A stretch of DNA of 64,000 bases from Sciurus carolinensis (GCF_902686445.1 NC_062224.1:52141156-52205155); one strand, 5' to 3'; shown: positions 11,377 to 24,059, counted from the first letter of the stretch. The notes: generated from the sequence alone by a model not told the origin. Program-made: numbers and translations.

Positions 11377-14300
11377 GTGCAGCCCCTTCCCCAAGGCAGT
11401 CTGGAGTTCTTGGGCAGGGCAGGCTTGGGGGATGAGCCAACACTGGCTCCAGGCCCAGGACAGGCTTGGTTAGTTGTTCTGGGAACTGATGAGGGAGACT
11501 GGGCCTCCACAAGGTGGAGGAGACAAAGCCCAGACCTGGGGGCGGGCTCACGCTTCTGTGGCACCCCAGCATAGCGGGAGTCACCTGCACCCCTGACTTG
11601 CAACAGGTCCACTGCATCACAGGTGGCCTAGCCCTCTGCTGGGCTCCACATTGGGTGCCCTGTACACCTAGGGAGCTTAGGCTCTGCTGGGATCATGGTC
11701 TGTCCACCTGCTTCAATGCACTTTGGATCCAAAATGATGCTGATGTTTCTGACAGCATGTCACAGAAGTTCCAGTTATTCCAGAGACAATATGAAGAGAT
11801 GTTGTAGATCTGTGCAAAGAGCCTGGTTAGAGTGACTCAAGTTTGGCTGAACTGTGATTTGGCTCTGAATGTCCCTTTGATCATAATGAAAGAATGTTTG
11901 ATGTTCTACAATGATTTCGAAGACAGAGAAGTGAAGTTATTTTCTTCCTTCCTCATGAATGCCCCCTAGCAGGGACATTTTGAATGATCTAAGGTCTTGG
12001 GATCAAAGTCTGAAGAGAAATGGTGTAAAAATGCCAGCTGTACATGGAAGAAAGGAGTATGGTGTTAACAGTCCCACATGGATCTACTCTTGCTGAAATT
12101 CAAGAAATGGCATCTGACCAGCAGCAACAGATTGAGGTCCAGCAACAACTGCTCGCTGCAAAGTAATAGTACTTGAAGTTTTAAAAACAAGATCAGTGTC
12201 AACAGGAACAAGCTGTTGAGTAAGAGAAGTTTAAGAGTCTAAAAGAAATAGCTGAGAATCAAGAAGCCAAGCTAAAAAATGTGAGAGCACTTGAAGACTA
12301 TGTGGAACAGAAGAGAGTAAGCAATCGGAAACTTTTGGGGGAAATTGAACAGATGAACAGTAAGTTCCAAAAACACAGAGGGAGCTCTTTCTAGCAATGT
12401 CAAAAGTGGAGGAACTTACAAGGCAGCTAGAGATGCTCAAGAATGATAGGATTGATGGCCACCATGACAACCATTCACCTGTGGCTGGACTGGATAACCT
12501 CTACAAGAAAGTGCAGTTAAGAAACAAACTGAATCAAGAGCAGAATGCCAGGCTCCAACAAAGGGATTGTTGGATAAGTGCAATTTAGAAGTGTCAGTCA
12601 TGGAAAAGCATGTTAATGAGCTGAGGACCCACTGTGGAAGAAGGCAGCACTGCAGCAAAATGAGATCTACTGGTTTCTTCTGATGAACATCTTCCTCAGC
12701 AAGCAGTGTCAGCCTTAAGCCATGTGACTGCAGTAGTCCCATACATCAAGTCCCCTACCATGCCAAGGATGCTCTCAAGGTCACAACTGCTGGTGAAGCC
12801 ACCTGTGCCTAATGGTTACTTGGACTTGTAGACTTCAGAGCAGCCAAAAGACATAAACATTGCCCAATAGGAGATCTGGGTCCACATCACAAACTAAGGG
12901 TTCAAAAGTCCATTCAGCTGACCAGCTGACACTGAGTGTAGCCCTGCAAATGCAGATCTTTTCCTGAGCCAACGCCCTTCTGTATCTCAAACCACTGGGA
13001 ATGCCCTGTACCAAGCTGATGATGGGGAAGTTCCCCTGAGGGAGAAGGAGAAGAAAACATGTCCACTGTTGATGTTCGACACAGTGTGGGCCAGTGTCTG
13101 CCCCACCCTCCTTTGGCACAGTAACGAAAAATTGGAGCAGTGCTGATGTCTTGCAGGAAGCTCAGGCTACAAATCACTATGTGGATGAAGTACCACTTCC
13201 TCTTCCTAGAAAACCAAAACAGGTTTATTTGTCTTATGTGAACTAACCTATCAATCACCTCTGACATTAAGCCATGGAAATCCTCAGCAGTTGCCAACAG
13301 CTGTTACAACCATTGGAAGTGAACCCAAACCAGCAGGGCAGCAGCCAAGGGTGCTGCCATCTCTCAGCATACTTTCAGTTGGCCAAGACCAAACCCTTCT
13401 CCATGATCTAAGCAAGAAAGTTTACTTGCTGCTGCAGTCCAGTCCTTTACTGTTGGGGCCTTAAGTCCCCTTGCTCTTCTCGACCAGCAAAAAGGGAAGG
13501 GGACACTCCCCAACAAGGTCAGACCGGGATAGGTAGGGCTGACTGACTGCCTGCTCCCAGTTCTCCGGGCAGAGGACAATCAGATGCATCAGGGAGACCC
13601 ATCACAGCAGGAACTCATTTATTGAGGAAGTCACACAGCTTTTATGTAGGGTGGGGGCTAGGTGGGAACCAATCAGTTTAAAGGTCAGCAAGGCATGGGG
13701 TTCACACAGGCAAGAGTCCCACTGGACTACATGGCAAGCACAAGCTGATCACGTTCGCGGAACTGTTGTTAACCAATCCCTGACAGTGGTCCAATTCATT
13801 GTCATTAACTATTGAAACTGCCTTTGAGGCCTTGATCTTGCTCACTCACCAGGGAGTAAGGAGTCAGCCTGAGTTAGTTAACGTGTCATTAGTCCCAACA
13901 CTTTACTCCCAGGCTTTCAAAGATACCCTTCATCCGGCCTTCAAATAACCTCAGACCATGGCAGTCAGCTCTAATATTCCATGTGTACACAGTATCAGGC
14001 TCCAGGAAAACACTTTCCAGCAGGCTGTGGAGAGTGCACTAAGACACATATGAGAGGCCCACACTTTGCAAGTGTATATGGCAAGCCTGTCATAGCTACT
14101 TCCCAAATCCACAGCAGCACCCAGAGAATATTTGCTCCAACAGCCAGGGCAGGCATGGCAGTCCAGAAACAAACAAAACCTGTTTCTTCAGTTCAGGAGA
14201 ACCATTAAATGAAAGAATTCCTTGACTGCTCAGTCCAGCTAAATTATTGTCTTTCTTCTCTAACCTTACCAAAACCATATGATGCCAACTTAGAAAGAAG

Positions 14301-15700
14301 TCTTATGAAAGCAACTGTCTAATGCATTCAAACCACTGAAGAAATGTGGTTCTAGTACAGAGCCAGAGGGTCTGAATGAAACAAGTGTTCAGAAATTTTT
14401 CTATGAGAGCCACAATAGCTGCAATGGAGACCATCTCTCTTCCATCATACCCATCTAAGTCATCAGACTCAGTGACTGCTGGTTCAGAAATCCCCACAGA
14501 AATTCCAAATCTACATTCACATATGGAGCCAGAGAAGGAGGGGTCTCTTTAGTTCCTGAGCCACTGTCTCCAGGGGATGTGGGGAGTGCCAGTTCACAGA
14601 AAGGTCACATGTCAGTTCCTTCTCCTGTCCTCAATGATGTGCCTGAATGAGTTCCTGAATCTCCAGAACAAAACCCAGAGGAACCAAACCCAAATGCTCC
14701 ACATGTACTTGAAGTGTATCGGAAGGAATGCCCCCCACCTCCACCCTACCCACTTGGGGTTCTGGAAGGCCTGGAAAATACTGTGTGAGCATGTGCCCAC
14801 CTAGGATCACTGGACAGGACTCTCTGCCTCCTGACAAAAGGAAAAACTTGCTTAAACTGGCTCAGAGAGGGTAACTCAAGGAGTGAGGGTGAAATTCAAA
14901 GTTCCTGCTTTACTCCTAGATTCATCTTTGGTGGGAGAGTTTGACCTCATACAGAGAATTACTTCTAAGGTTGATGACCCAAGCTGGCCCAATGATGACG
15001 GCATGAGAGCGCCCCACACTGCTGTGTGCAGGACACACAGAAATCATTAAGTTCCTGGTGCAGTTTGGTGTGAATGTAAATGCTGCTGATAGTGATGGGT
15101 GGACCCCTTTGCACTGTACTGCCTCATGTAAAAACGTCCAGGGGTGTAAGCTTTGGGTGGAGGCAGGAGCAGCTGTGTTCACCATGACCTACAGTGACAT
15201 GCAGACTGCCACACATGATCGTGAGGAGGTGGACAAAGGCTACGCACAGTGCTTTCAGTTTCTTTATGGAGGTTCAGGAGAAAATGGGCATAATGAATAC
15301 AGGAGTCACCTGTGCACTTTGGGATTATGACCCTCAGATTGATGATGAACTGCCCCTGAAAATAGGAGACAGTATGACAGTCATCCACAGAAAGGCAAAA
15401 TGAAATTGAGTCATGGTGGGCATACCTTGATGAGGAGGAGGTACATGTTCCATGCAGCTTTCTGGGGCTGTACCCAAGATCTAAACCAAGACAAAAGAGC
15501 TCGGCCTGAAACTTGAAAGAATATTAGTTAATGAAGAATTAATCTTATCACCAAGAAGAAATAATACTGTTTTTGGCAAAATTTTCACAATTCTTATTTT
15601 GATGACAGTGTGATTTGAAAGCAATGCAGAATATGCTCTGGAAGAAAATGAAAGATTGAAGAACTCACTCCTACTGGGGGACACTCAGCTTGAGGAAATG
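11377..15700 (+). pseudogene. TP53BP2P: TP53BP2 (ASPP2) processed pseudogene
   Basis: A cDNA-like copy of the p53-binding apoptosis regulator ASPP2. The coding match starts at ATG 11716 (GSKMMLMFLT) and ends at the stop 15507-15509 (GLYPRSKPRQ shortly before). Without the inserted LTR this is about 3.34 kb, close to the full parent coding length of roughly 3.4 kb. Landmarks in order: Gln-rich coiled coil (QQQQIEVQQQLL, about 12120), KVEELTRQLEMLKND (about 12400), LRNKLNQEQNARLQQ (about 12517), GEVPLREKEK (about 13020), GPHFASVYGKPVIA (about 14060), ankyrin repeat [18 protein letters not shown] (15061), and SH3 domain [16 protein letters not shown] (about 15318). Exon joins are seamless with no introns, so it is a retrocopy. 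Many frameshifts and stops disrupt it. The GC-rich 11377-11715 may be 5' UTR, and sequence after 15509 looks like 3' UTR; both outer limits are approximate. Confidence 0.9.
13445..13906 (-). mobile_element. Solo LTR with 6-bp target duplication
   Basis: A 450-bp LTR (13451-13900) is flanked by identical ctttac at 13445-13450 and 13901-13906. Its ends are TGTTGGGG...CCCAACA. Read on the minus strand it has a TATA-like cataaaagc (about 13639-13647) and AATAAA (13618-13623). A 6-bp duplication with TG...CA ends fits a class II ERV. It splits the TP53BP2 pseudogene, so it arrived after that retrocopy. No internal viral sequence remains, which indicates LTR-LTR recombination. Confidence 0.93.
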
Positions 15701-15979
15701 GAGCTTGTAAGTCAGCAAACCATTCTGAGCTGGGCACAGTTGCTCCACAGAACACTCAGGAAGACACACAGTGACAATCCAGTTTTCTGCAAGAAAGAGG
15801 ACCATTCCTTGTACTTTTTGGATACTGGCTTTCTATCAAGTTTAGTGGACCTTTTTGCACTGCTCTGTACCAGTCCTCTTTCCAGAAGGAACAGTGCCAT
15901 CAAGGCACCAACCCCAATCCTCCAGAGCCAGCAGGCCTGAACTTGTGTGGGGAATAAAGATTCCACTTACATATTGTCA

Positions 15980-17790
15980 GCAAAATCTGCTAGTTGTTCA
16001 TCTTTCAGCAGTAACTATTATATATGTTTTAGCATTTTATGAATTATATATCCATTAAAATATTGAAGCTAAACTACACTCCCCAATTAAAGTAGATTTA
16101 GAATCTTGTTTTTAGGGTGAATATGAATCTATATTTATTGTACTTTGTACCTTGGCAATTAGTGACTTTCCCATAATACTTGTCAAGATCATTTCTAATA
16201 TTAAAAACAATTATAATAAAATCAAGCTTTCTAACTCTAAAAAAGTTACTATGTACAAAAAGGGCTGAATATCAAAGACATCAAAAGAAACTTCCCTTTC
16301 ATTGTCAGAAAACATTAAAGTAAAGAAAACTTGGGTTACAAATGAAGAAATGTGACTCAATTTATTTGATATTTAGATTTACTGTACACAAGGAAATTTG
16401 ATATAGAAAACTTTTAATACCAGTCTTTAATAATGTTGTGAATTACAAAAATGTCAGTTTATCTTTTACAATTTCCTAATTTCATCAATGCCTTGTTTTG
16501 AAAGGAAAGAGGAAACACTTCAAGTGCAATTGAGTTTTCTTTTTTCACTTTAACATCTCTCACTTTGCTAGACTGAAAAGGGTGACATGATTGTTTTAAT
16601 GATGGAAGGGTCCTGAGAAATAGGACTATATGTCTGCTACATTTTAAATGATCAGGTTATATCTGGTGAACAAATGGATGGAATGAAATCATAAAGAGGA
16701 TATGGGAGCTGTGTATTTTTCATAATAAAGTTTTTATAGTAAAACTTTAGAAAAACTAATGAACATTTATATTTGTTAGCTTCTACTTTCATACAGATGC
16801 ACATAAATAAAATGATTAATATATTATTGTCTTCAGATTTATATTAAATTGGCATATAATAAAAGCATACATATAGGATAAAATGTATCCACACAATACA
16901 GAAGTACAGATAAGCAAATTCCTTTTCTTTCAGAGGAGGTTAAAAATTGGCAGAACATACCAATATCCAGCCACACCCATGAAAAACACATACACTTAGA
17001 AAGGGAACTCAGATATGTGCAAGATACATATTTCTGTTCTTCCCTGGGCTGATTTCATGAATAATATTCTTCTGCTATACCTTAGAGATGCAGTAAAAAT
17101 GCCCAGAGAACTTTGATCAAAATTAACCAGAGGCTAAGCCCAAAACCAAGACCCAAAAATATGTCAACATGCTGAATTACTATAATTTCTAAAGGCCAGG
17201 AAACTAAATGAAAAACAATACAAAATTACTAAGTATCCCTATACATTGGGAATCAAACAAGGAATCTTTCAGAATCACAAAAAAGAAATAAAAATTTCAG
17301 TTATAATTCAAATGTCTGAAAATGATAAATTTTTAAACACTTTGTATATATATTTTGATAACATAAGACCATAGTCAATTTGTGTGAATGTGCAAAAATC
17401 CTGACTTTTTTCCCCTCAATTGGTACACCAAAATACATCTTCCCACTTCAGACCATATCTACCGTGCCTGCTATCATCACATATTTTTCCTCCTGATGAA
17501 TGCACTACAAATAGTTTATAAAGTCTAATGGCTTCTTTGTAATACATTGTTTTTTGAAGCTGTGTAGATGATGACAAGTGTTATCTCTCTAATTATTTAC
17601 CAAAGATATTCTGGCTTCGTGGAAATAATGACTGAGGATGCAGACATTTTTCCTTACCATCGAATTGCTTGTTGGAAAAGGCATAAGCAACTTACACTTT
17701 AAAGTAGCAGTGTAAGAACCAATCCTCCTTGTCTTCACTCAAATTGTAACTGGAAATCAGTATTTGATCCCTCTGTAAACTTAAAATTCA
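15980..17790. other. AT-rich intergenic, nothing recognised
   Basis: Its first few hundred bases could include more of the TP53BP2 3' UTR, but I cannot show this. The rest has no coding frame and no repeat family I can name. Confidence 0.5.
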
Positions 17791-17794
17791 GCAC

Positions 17795-18035
17795 CTTGCC
17801 GTGGCACGTGCTGTAATCTCAGCAACCCTGGAGGCTGAGGCAGGAGGACTGCAAGTTCAAAGACAGTCTGAGAAACTTACTGAGGCTGTATGATACTTAG
17901 CCAGAGCATGTATCAAATATTGAATAAAATAATTCAAAGGACTCAAAAAGTGTCTCAGTGATAGAGTGCACCTGTGAATTAAATGCCTGTTTCCAAAAGG
18001 AAAAAGAAAAAAAGAAAAAAGAAAAAACAATGTAA
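17795..18035 (+). repeat. B1-dID SINE
   Basis: A B1-like half (gtggcacgtgctgtaatctc, gaggctgaggcaggaggact) is followed by an ID-like half (gtgtctcagtgatagagtgc) and a long A/G-rich tail. An insertion of about 20 bases sits in the middle of the B1 half. Confidence 0.8.
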
Positions 18036-18099
18036 AATTCATTCTTTTATGAGGATGATAAGTATTTTTCCCTATGTTAATATGTTACTTTGAGATCTG

Positions 18100-18520
18100 A
18101 TACAGTATAATTTAGCAAAGGATCCTTGCTAAGCAGGCATAAAAGCGTAGGTGGTGCCAGGCTATCTCACGCACAGGTGAGCTGCGGAGTCAGAACCCAG
18201 ACCCCGGGAGTTGGGTAAAAGCAGACTTGTGGAGAGCAACCTGCAAACTCGTTTATTACAGGAAAAACCATACATTTTATAAACTTTTTGCCCAATCACA
18301 ACGTGCCATGGGGGATCAGACCACCAGGCCGCTATAAGGTTCCCTTGGTAACACTAGGTCAATTTGGGGGCAGTTGTTTACATTCCTAGGTAGTCAGAGC
18401 AGAATGCTCCTCTCTGCAAGTTTATACACTTGAGACATTAACTGCTGCGAGCCAAGAACTAGGATTTCTCCCAACATAAAAGCCGCTTGGTTTGATTTTC
18501 AGCCAGCATAAAAAAAAAAA
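18100..18520 (+). repeat. ID-like SINE split by an LTR
   Basis: The left piece ccttgctaagcaggcataaa (ending 18145) and the right piece gcttggtttgattttcagcc plus agca(A)n (18484-18522) fit together as an ID 3' half once the LTR between them and one copy of the duplicated taaaag are removed. The 5' half of the ID is not clear. Confidence 0.5.
18140..18482 (-). mobile_element. Solo LTR with taaaag target duplication
   Basis: An LTR of about 331 bp (18146-18476) is flanked by taaaag at 18140-18145 and 18477-18482. On the minus strand it starts TGTTGGGAG and carries a TATA-like tttataaaa (18275-18283) and AATAAA (18252-18257). Its other terminal dinucleotide is CG instead of the expected TG on the plus strand, probably a point change. 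Start sequence, 6-bp duplication and close TATA-AATAAA spacing match the LTR at 13451-13900, so both probably belong to related class II families. Confidence 0.85.
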
Positions 18521-18854
18521 AGAAATTATTATTCAGCATTTTCCTTATTGATTTCAAAGTAACATCTGTAAAATGTATAGTATCAGGAGCAGTGACTGAA
18601 TTATGGTTCATTTTCTTTATGTAGAAAAAATAAGTTTGATTTCTAACTTAGTTGTATTATGAAATACAATCTAAAAAACTAGAATAAAGTTTATTGAAGT
18701 GTTCTAGCCCTGCTTTTATAGCCCTCAAATTGATTGATGTTACAATGATTGAATATTGTTTAAACTGGTTGTGCCACAGCTAAAAATTAGTTTAGTTCTC
18801 CCTGTTTATTATGTGAAGTTAAAAAAAGTACATAACCCTTTAATATTACTTTGT

Positions 18855-19789
18855 ATTATTTTTTAAAAAGTAACTATTTTTACAGAGTGCATTTTGATTC
18901 ATTGTACACAAATGGGGTACAACTTCTCATTTCTATGGTTGTACACGATGTAGATTCACACCACCCATCATACATGTACATAGAGTAATAATGTCTCTCT
19001 CAGTCCACTATCTTTCCTTCTCCCACCCCAGCCACCCCATTTCCCTCTACACAATCCAAAGTTTTTCCGTTCTTCTCTTACCCTCCCTGCCACCCTGCCC
19101 CCATTATGTATCATCATCCACTTATCAGAGAAAACATTCATCTTTTGGTTCTTTGGGGATTGGCTTATTTCACTTAGCATGGTATTCTCCAACTCCATCC
19201 ATTCACCTGCAAAGTCAAAATTTATTATTCTTTATGGTTGAATAATATACCATTGTGTATACACACCACAGTCTCTTTATCCATTCATCTATTGAAGGGC
19301 ATCTAGATTGGTTCCACAATCTACCTATTTGAATTCAGCTACTGTAAACATCACTGTAGTATGCTGATATTAAGTCCTTTAAATATAAACCAAGGAGTAG
19401 GGTATCTGTGTCAAATGGTGGTTCCGTTCCAAGTTTTCTAAGGAATCTCCATACTGTTTCCCAGACTGGCTGCGCTAATTTTCATCCCCACCAGCAATGT
19501 GTGAGTGTACCTTTTTCCCCACATCCTCACCAACATCTATTGTTACTTATAGTCTTGATAATAGCCATTCTAACTGGGGTGAGATGAAATTGTAGGGAAG
19601 TTTTGATTTGCATTTCTCTTATTACTAGATATGTTTTACATTTTTTCATATATCTGTTGATTGATTGCATTTCTTCTTCTGTGAAGTGTCTGCTCAGTTC
19701 TTTAGCCCATTTATTGATTGGGTTATTTACATTCATGGTGTGAACCTTTTTAAATTCTGTACAGATTTTGGAGATTAGTGCTCTATCTT
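18855..19789 (-). repeat. L1 (3' UTR and end of ORF2), 5' truncated
   Basis: On the minus strand, ORF2 C-terminal sequence (NPINKWAKELSRHFTEEEMQ near 19720) runs to the end of ORF2. It is followed by a 3' UTR with G-rich blocks and the antisense of aatgcattttg-type tail sequence near 18890. The element stops at about 19789, exactly where an oppositely oriented L1 begins. Confidence 0.9.
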
Positions 19790-22165
19790 CATGTTCAAAA
19801 CACTAGAAAAACTAGGGATGGTAGGAAATACCTCAACATTTTAAAGGCTATCTATGCTAAGCCCATGGGCCAACATTATTCTAAATGGAGAAAAATTGAA
19901 AGTATTCCCTCTAAAAACTGGAACAAAACAGGGATGCCCTCTTTCACCACTTCTATTCAACATAGTCCTTGAAATTCTAAGTAGAGCAATCAGATAGACA
20001 AAAAAAATTAAAGGGATACGAATAGGAAAAGAATAACTCGAACTATGACTATCTGCCAATGACATGATTCTATATTTACAAGATCCAAAAAGTTCCAACA
20101 AAAATCTTCTAGAACTCACAAAAGAATTCAACAAAGTAGTGGGATACAAAATTAATACCCCAAAATCAAATGCACTTCCATATATAATCAATGAATCCAC
20201 TGCAAGAGAAATTAGGAAAACTACTCCACTACTCCATTCATGATAGCCTCAAAAAAATAAATACTTGGGAATCAAAACAAAAGAAGTGAAAGAAATCTAA
20301 GAAAACTACAGAACACTAAAGAAAGAAATTGAAGAAGACCTTAGAAAATGGAAAGGTCTCCCATGGTCTTGGAAAGGTGGAATTCATATTGTCAAAATGG
20401 CCATAATACATTGAAACTGCTATACAGATTCAATGCAATTCCTATTAAAATCCCAATGACAATTTTCATCAAACTGGATAAAGCAATCATGAACTTCATC
20501 TGGAAAAATAAGACACCCAGAACAGCCAAGGCAATCCTTAGCAAGAAGAGTAGAGCAGGAAGCATCACAATAGAAGACCTTAAACTCTACTACAGAGCAA
20601 TAGTAACAAAAATGGCATGGTACTGGCAACAAAACAGACACACAGATGAAAGGTACAGAATAGAAGACACAGAGACAAACCCACATATATACAGTTACCT
20701 CATAGTGGACCAAAGATGCCAAAAACATACACTGGAGAAAAGAGAGCCTGTTCAAAAAATGGTGCTGGGAAAAATGGAAACCCATATGTAACAAAATGAA
20801 ATTACACCTCTTTCTCTCTCAATGAACAAAAGTCAACTCAAAGTGCATAAAATATTTAAGCACTAGATCAGAGACCCTATGCCTAATCGAAGAAAAAGTG
20901 GGTCTAATTCTCCATCATGTCATCTAAGAAACTGACTTCCTTAACAAAACTCCTAAAGTATAAGAAGTAAAATTAAGAATCCATAAATGGGATGGATTCA
21001 AACTAAAAAGCTCTTTTTAAGCAAAGGAAACAGTAACACGAAGACAGTGCCACCAGAATGGGAGAAAATCTTATCCACATGCACCTCAGATACAGTACTA
21101 ATCTCCAGCATATGTGAAGAACTCAAAAACTTAACACCAGAAAAACAAATAACTCAATCAAATGGGCAAAGGAATTGAACAGACACATCACAGAAGAAAT
21201 ATAACCAATCAACAAACATATGAAAACATGTTCATCATCTCTTGGAATTAAAGAAATTCAAATCAAACCTACTCGGATTTCATCTCACTTCACTCAGAAT
21301 GGCAATTATCAAGAATACAAACAATAGGGGCTGGGGTTATGGCTCAGTGGTAGAACGCTTGGCTGGCATGTGTGAGGCACTGGATTCAATACCCAGCACC
21401 ACATATAAATAAAGATCCATCAACAACTAAAAAAAAAAAAAAAAAATACAAACAATAATAATTGTGGGTGAGGATGAGGGAGAAAAAGGTACATTCATAT
21501 ATTGCTGGTGGCACTGCAGACTGGTGCATCCACTATGCAAAGCAGTATGGAGATTCCTCAGAAAACTTGGTATGGAACATCCATTTGATCCAGCTATCCC
21601 AATCCTCAGTTTACACACAAAGGACTTAAAAACAGCATACTATAGTGATGCAGCTACATCAATGTTTATAGCAGCTCAATTCACAACTGATTGTGAAACC
21701 AAACTAGATGTCCTTCAACAGATGAATGGATAAAGAAAATGTGGTACGTATGCACAATGGAATATTGTTCAGCTTTAAAGAATGAAAGTATGGCATTTGC
21801 AGGTAAATGGATGGAACTAGAGAATATCATGCTAAGTGAAAAAAGCCAATCTGAAAAAACCAAAGACCAAATGTTTTATCTGATAATCAGACGCTGATCC
21901 AAAGTGGGGGACTGGTAGGGAAGAATGAAGAAACTTTGGATTATGCAGAGGGGAACAGGGGTGGTGGGGATGGGATGAATGGTAGAATGAGATAGACATC
22001 ATCACCGTATATACATGCATGATTACACTACTGGTGTGACTCAGCACTGCATATAGCCAGAGGAATGAGAGGTTATGCTCTACTTGTGTTCATAGGTCAA
22101 AATGCATTCTACTATCATGTATTACCAATTAGGTCAAATTTTTAAAAATTAAAAAATTTAAAAGG
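19790..22165 (+). repeat. L1 (ORF2 reverse transcriptase to 3' end), 5' truncated
   Basis: It begins in the reverse-transcriptase domain ([14 protein letters not shown] region near 19930) and runs to an A-rich end near 22165. The catalytic motif region reads SANDMILYL instead of FADDMILYL (about 20056), so the active-site Asp pair is lost. Later frames include IKIPMTIFIKLDKAIMNFIW near 20450 and [20 protein letters not shown] near 21540. Many frameshifts; not active. An ID SINE sits inside at 21328-21447. Confidence 0.93.
21328..21447 (+). mobile_element. ID SINE inserted in L1, with target duplication
   Basis: A full ID element: ggggctggggttatggctca, agtggtagaacgcttggc, gattcaatacccagcacc, then a pure A tail of about 18. 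It is flanked by the duplicated L1 sequence aatacaaacaata on both sides (just before 21328 and just after the A tail). The long clean tail suggests a young insertion. Confidence 0.93.
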
Positions 22166-23778
22166 AAAATAAAATGTCCTGTTTTCCATAACACCAAATG
22201 CTGTTTTGAATAATAAGCACAAGTACCACATCTAGGGGCTCAGAGGCCTCTAACACCATGAGTTCACCAATTTTTCCTCATGTTATGTTCCCAGGCTGAC
22301 CTTCAGTTATAATCAAGTTGCTTACAGAAATTACTTGAAATTTAAATAGTCATCAACTACCACTGTATTGGTAATTTACAAAAAGCTTTCTCTTTACCTA
22401 AAGTCTTTATTATAATTCCAAAGAATAAATTCAAGACCCTAAGTCCTTTTTAACATTCTTATATATAATTATTACATGGATTTATTTAGATAAGTGTATC
22501 CATTTATCTTGAATTCAAAGTCTGATTCAAAATATGGAGACAGTTGAAGACAGACGTTGCATTGCTTCCTAAAGGGGAAAGAAGACACTTGTATGAACTG
22601 CTCTGAGAATTTCCTTTCTATCAATGTTTGTACTGCAAAAATTAGCCAGTGGCACAAGTCACTAACAAAACGCAACTGAAGATTTCAATAATCATGTTTA
22701 AAATCATGGTGTGTTTCTTCTTAAAGGTGGTTATGCAAATATAAGCAGGAAAGCAAGAAAGCATGTCTCATCAAATAGACAACATGCTCAGAAGCATTCA
22801 AAGTATTGCACCAAGCGGAATGGGTTTTGACTGAATTCTTCCAGAATGTTCCTCCCTATGCTAGCTCATCTTAAATCATATTGTATGTGAACATTTTTTA
22901 AAATAGGTTATGTTTATTATTTTCAATATTATGACAAGGGTCATTGTTACTGAACTTTCTACCAGCTGTAATGTATTCCTTTCTTTTCAGATTTATTTCC
23001 ATTACAATTTTCCCTCTTCTTCCTGCTTTCAGCAAGCCGAACTAAAGCCCCTCCAGCCTTCATGAACATTTCCTCCACAATCTTCTAGTGCCTGTGCAGA
23101 CCAAGCCGAAACGTATGCTGCAGGTCTCCATGTCAGGGCAGCTCTTCACAGTCACATGCCACTTTCTGGCCTAGGAAAATGCTGCTTCATTAGTAGCCAT
23201 TATGCCATTTATAGTGGCATAAAAAAACAAGTTTTACTATTTCCATGGGGTCTGGGGATCAGGAACAATGGGTCTCTGCTCTATTATTTCTGGGTCTTCA
23301 GCAGGAAAGATGTAAAGACTGGGGTAACCCAACACCTGGGAGCTGGAAGTACTAGAGATTCCATTGCACATGTCTGGCCCCTTTATGAAATGAGATGGAG
23401 TAAAAGTTAACATTTTAATTGTTTTAATGTCCCCAATGTCTCTGCTTTCTTATTTCATTTGATTGCCTTAAGAAGATTTAATATGTCTGAATTTGAAAAC
23501 AGTTCATGAGTTTTAGGAAAAAAAAAATACAGTCCTCATCATCTTGGATTCAATGGGAGTACAGATAATGAACCATTAAGCCAGAAACCAACATGTAACA
23601 CAATATCGAGTCACAAAATATACATGTGTATATATACATCTAGTATATGTGTATATATATCTATACGTAAGTAAATATATAAAATCTCAAATCACAAAGT
23701 ATATGTATATTTATTTGTATATATGTGGGTAGGTGTGTATTTATATAAGCCAAATCAAGTCACAAAATTGTGTATAAA
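22166..23778. other. Intergenic, nothing recognised
   Basis: No convincing reading frame. TA-rich low-complexity sequence (tatatacatctagtatatgt style) occupies about 23624-23745. The remainder is unique-looking. Confidence 0.5.
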
Positions 23779-23780
23779 TG

Positions 23781-23822
23781 TCTGTGTGTGTGTGTGTGTG
23801 TGTGCTGTGTGTGTTGTGTGTC
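23781..23822. repeat. (TG)n microsatellite, interrupted
   Basis: About 12 TG units followed by imperfect tgctgtgtgtgttgtgtg. Confidence 0.9.
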
Positions 23823-24059
23823 TCCTCAGGGAATAGATATTAGGGCAACTGGATAGAGTAACATAGCCCCTCCTCAAGGGAGCACTTCAGGAGTGATCCC
23901 AGTGACAGGAGGGCACAAGCCGCACACATACCCAGGAGGAGGCCCTAGGCAGAGGAACAGCACATACATAGTCATCGAAGTGGCCAAAAGGGCTGTGGGG
24001 TGGGGAGCTGGGATGGCCAGGTCCTGGAGCTTTCCACCAGAGCAAGAACTGGGGTCTTC

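Noticed and set aside
15000..15260. Ankyrin-coding sequence as a second exon of the gene at 10386-10559
   Set aside because: It is on the opposite strand and matches the ASPP2 ankyrin region within a retrocopy.
20420..20794. 124-codon minus-strand frame
   Set aside because: Antisense of L1 ORF2.
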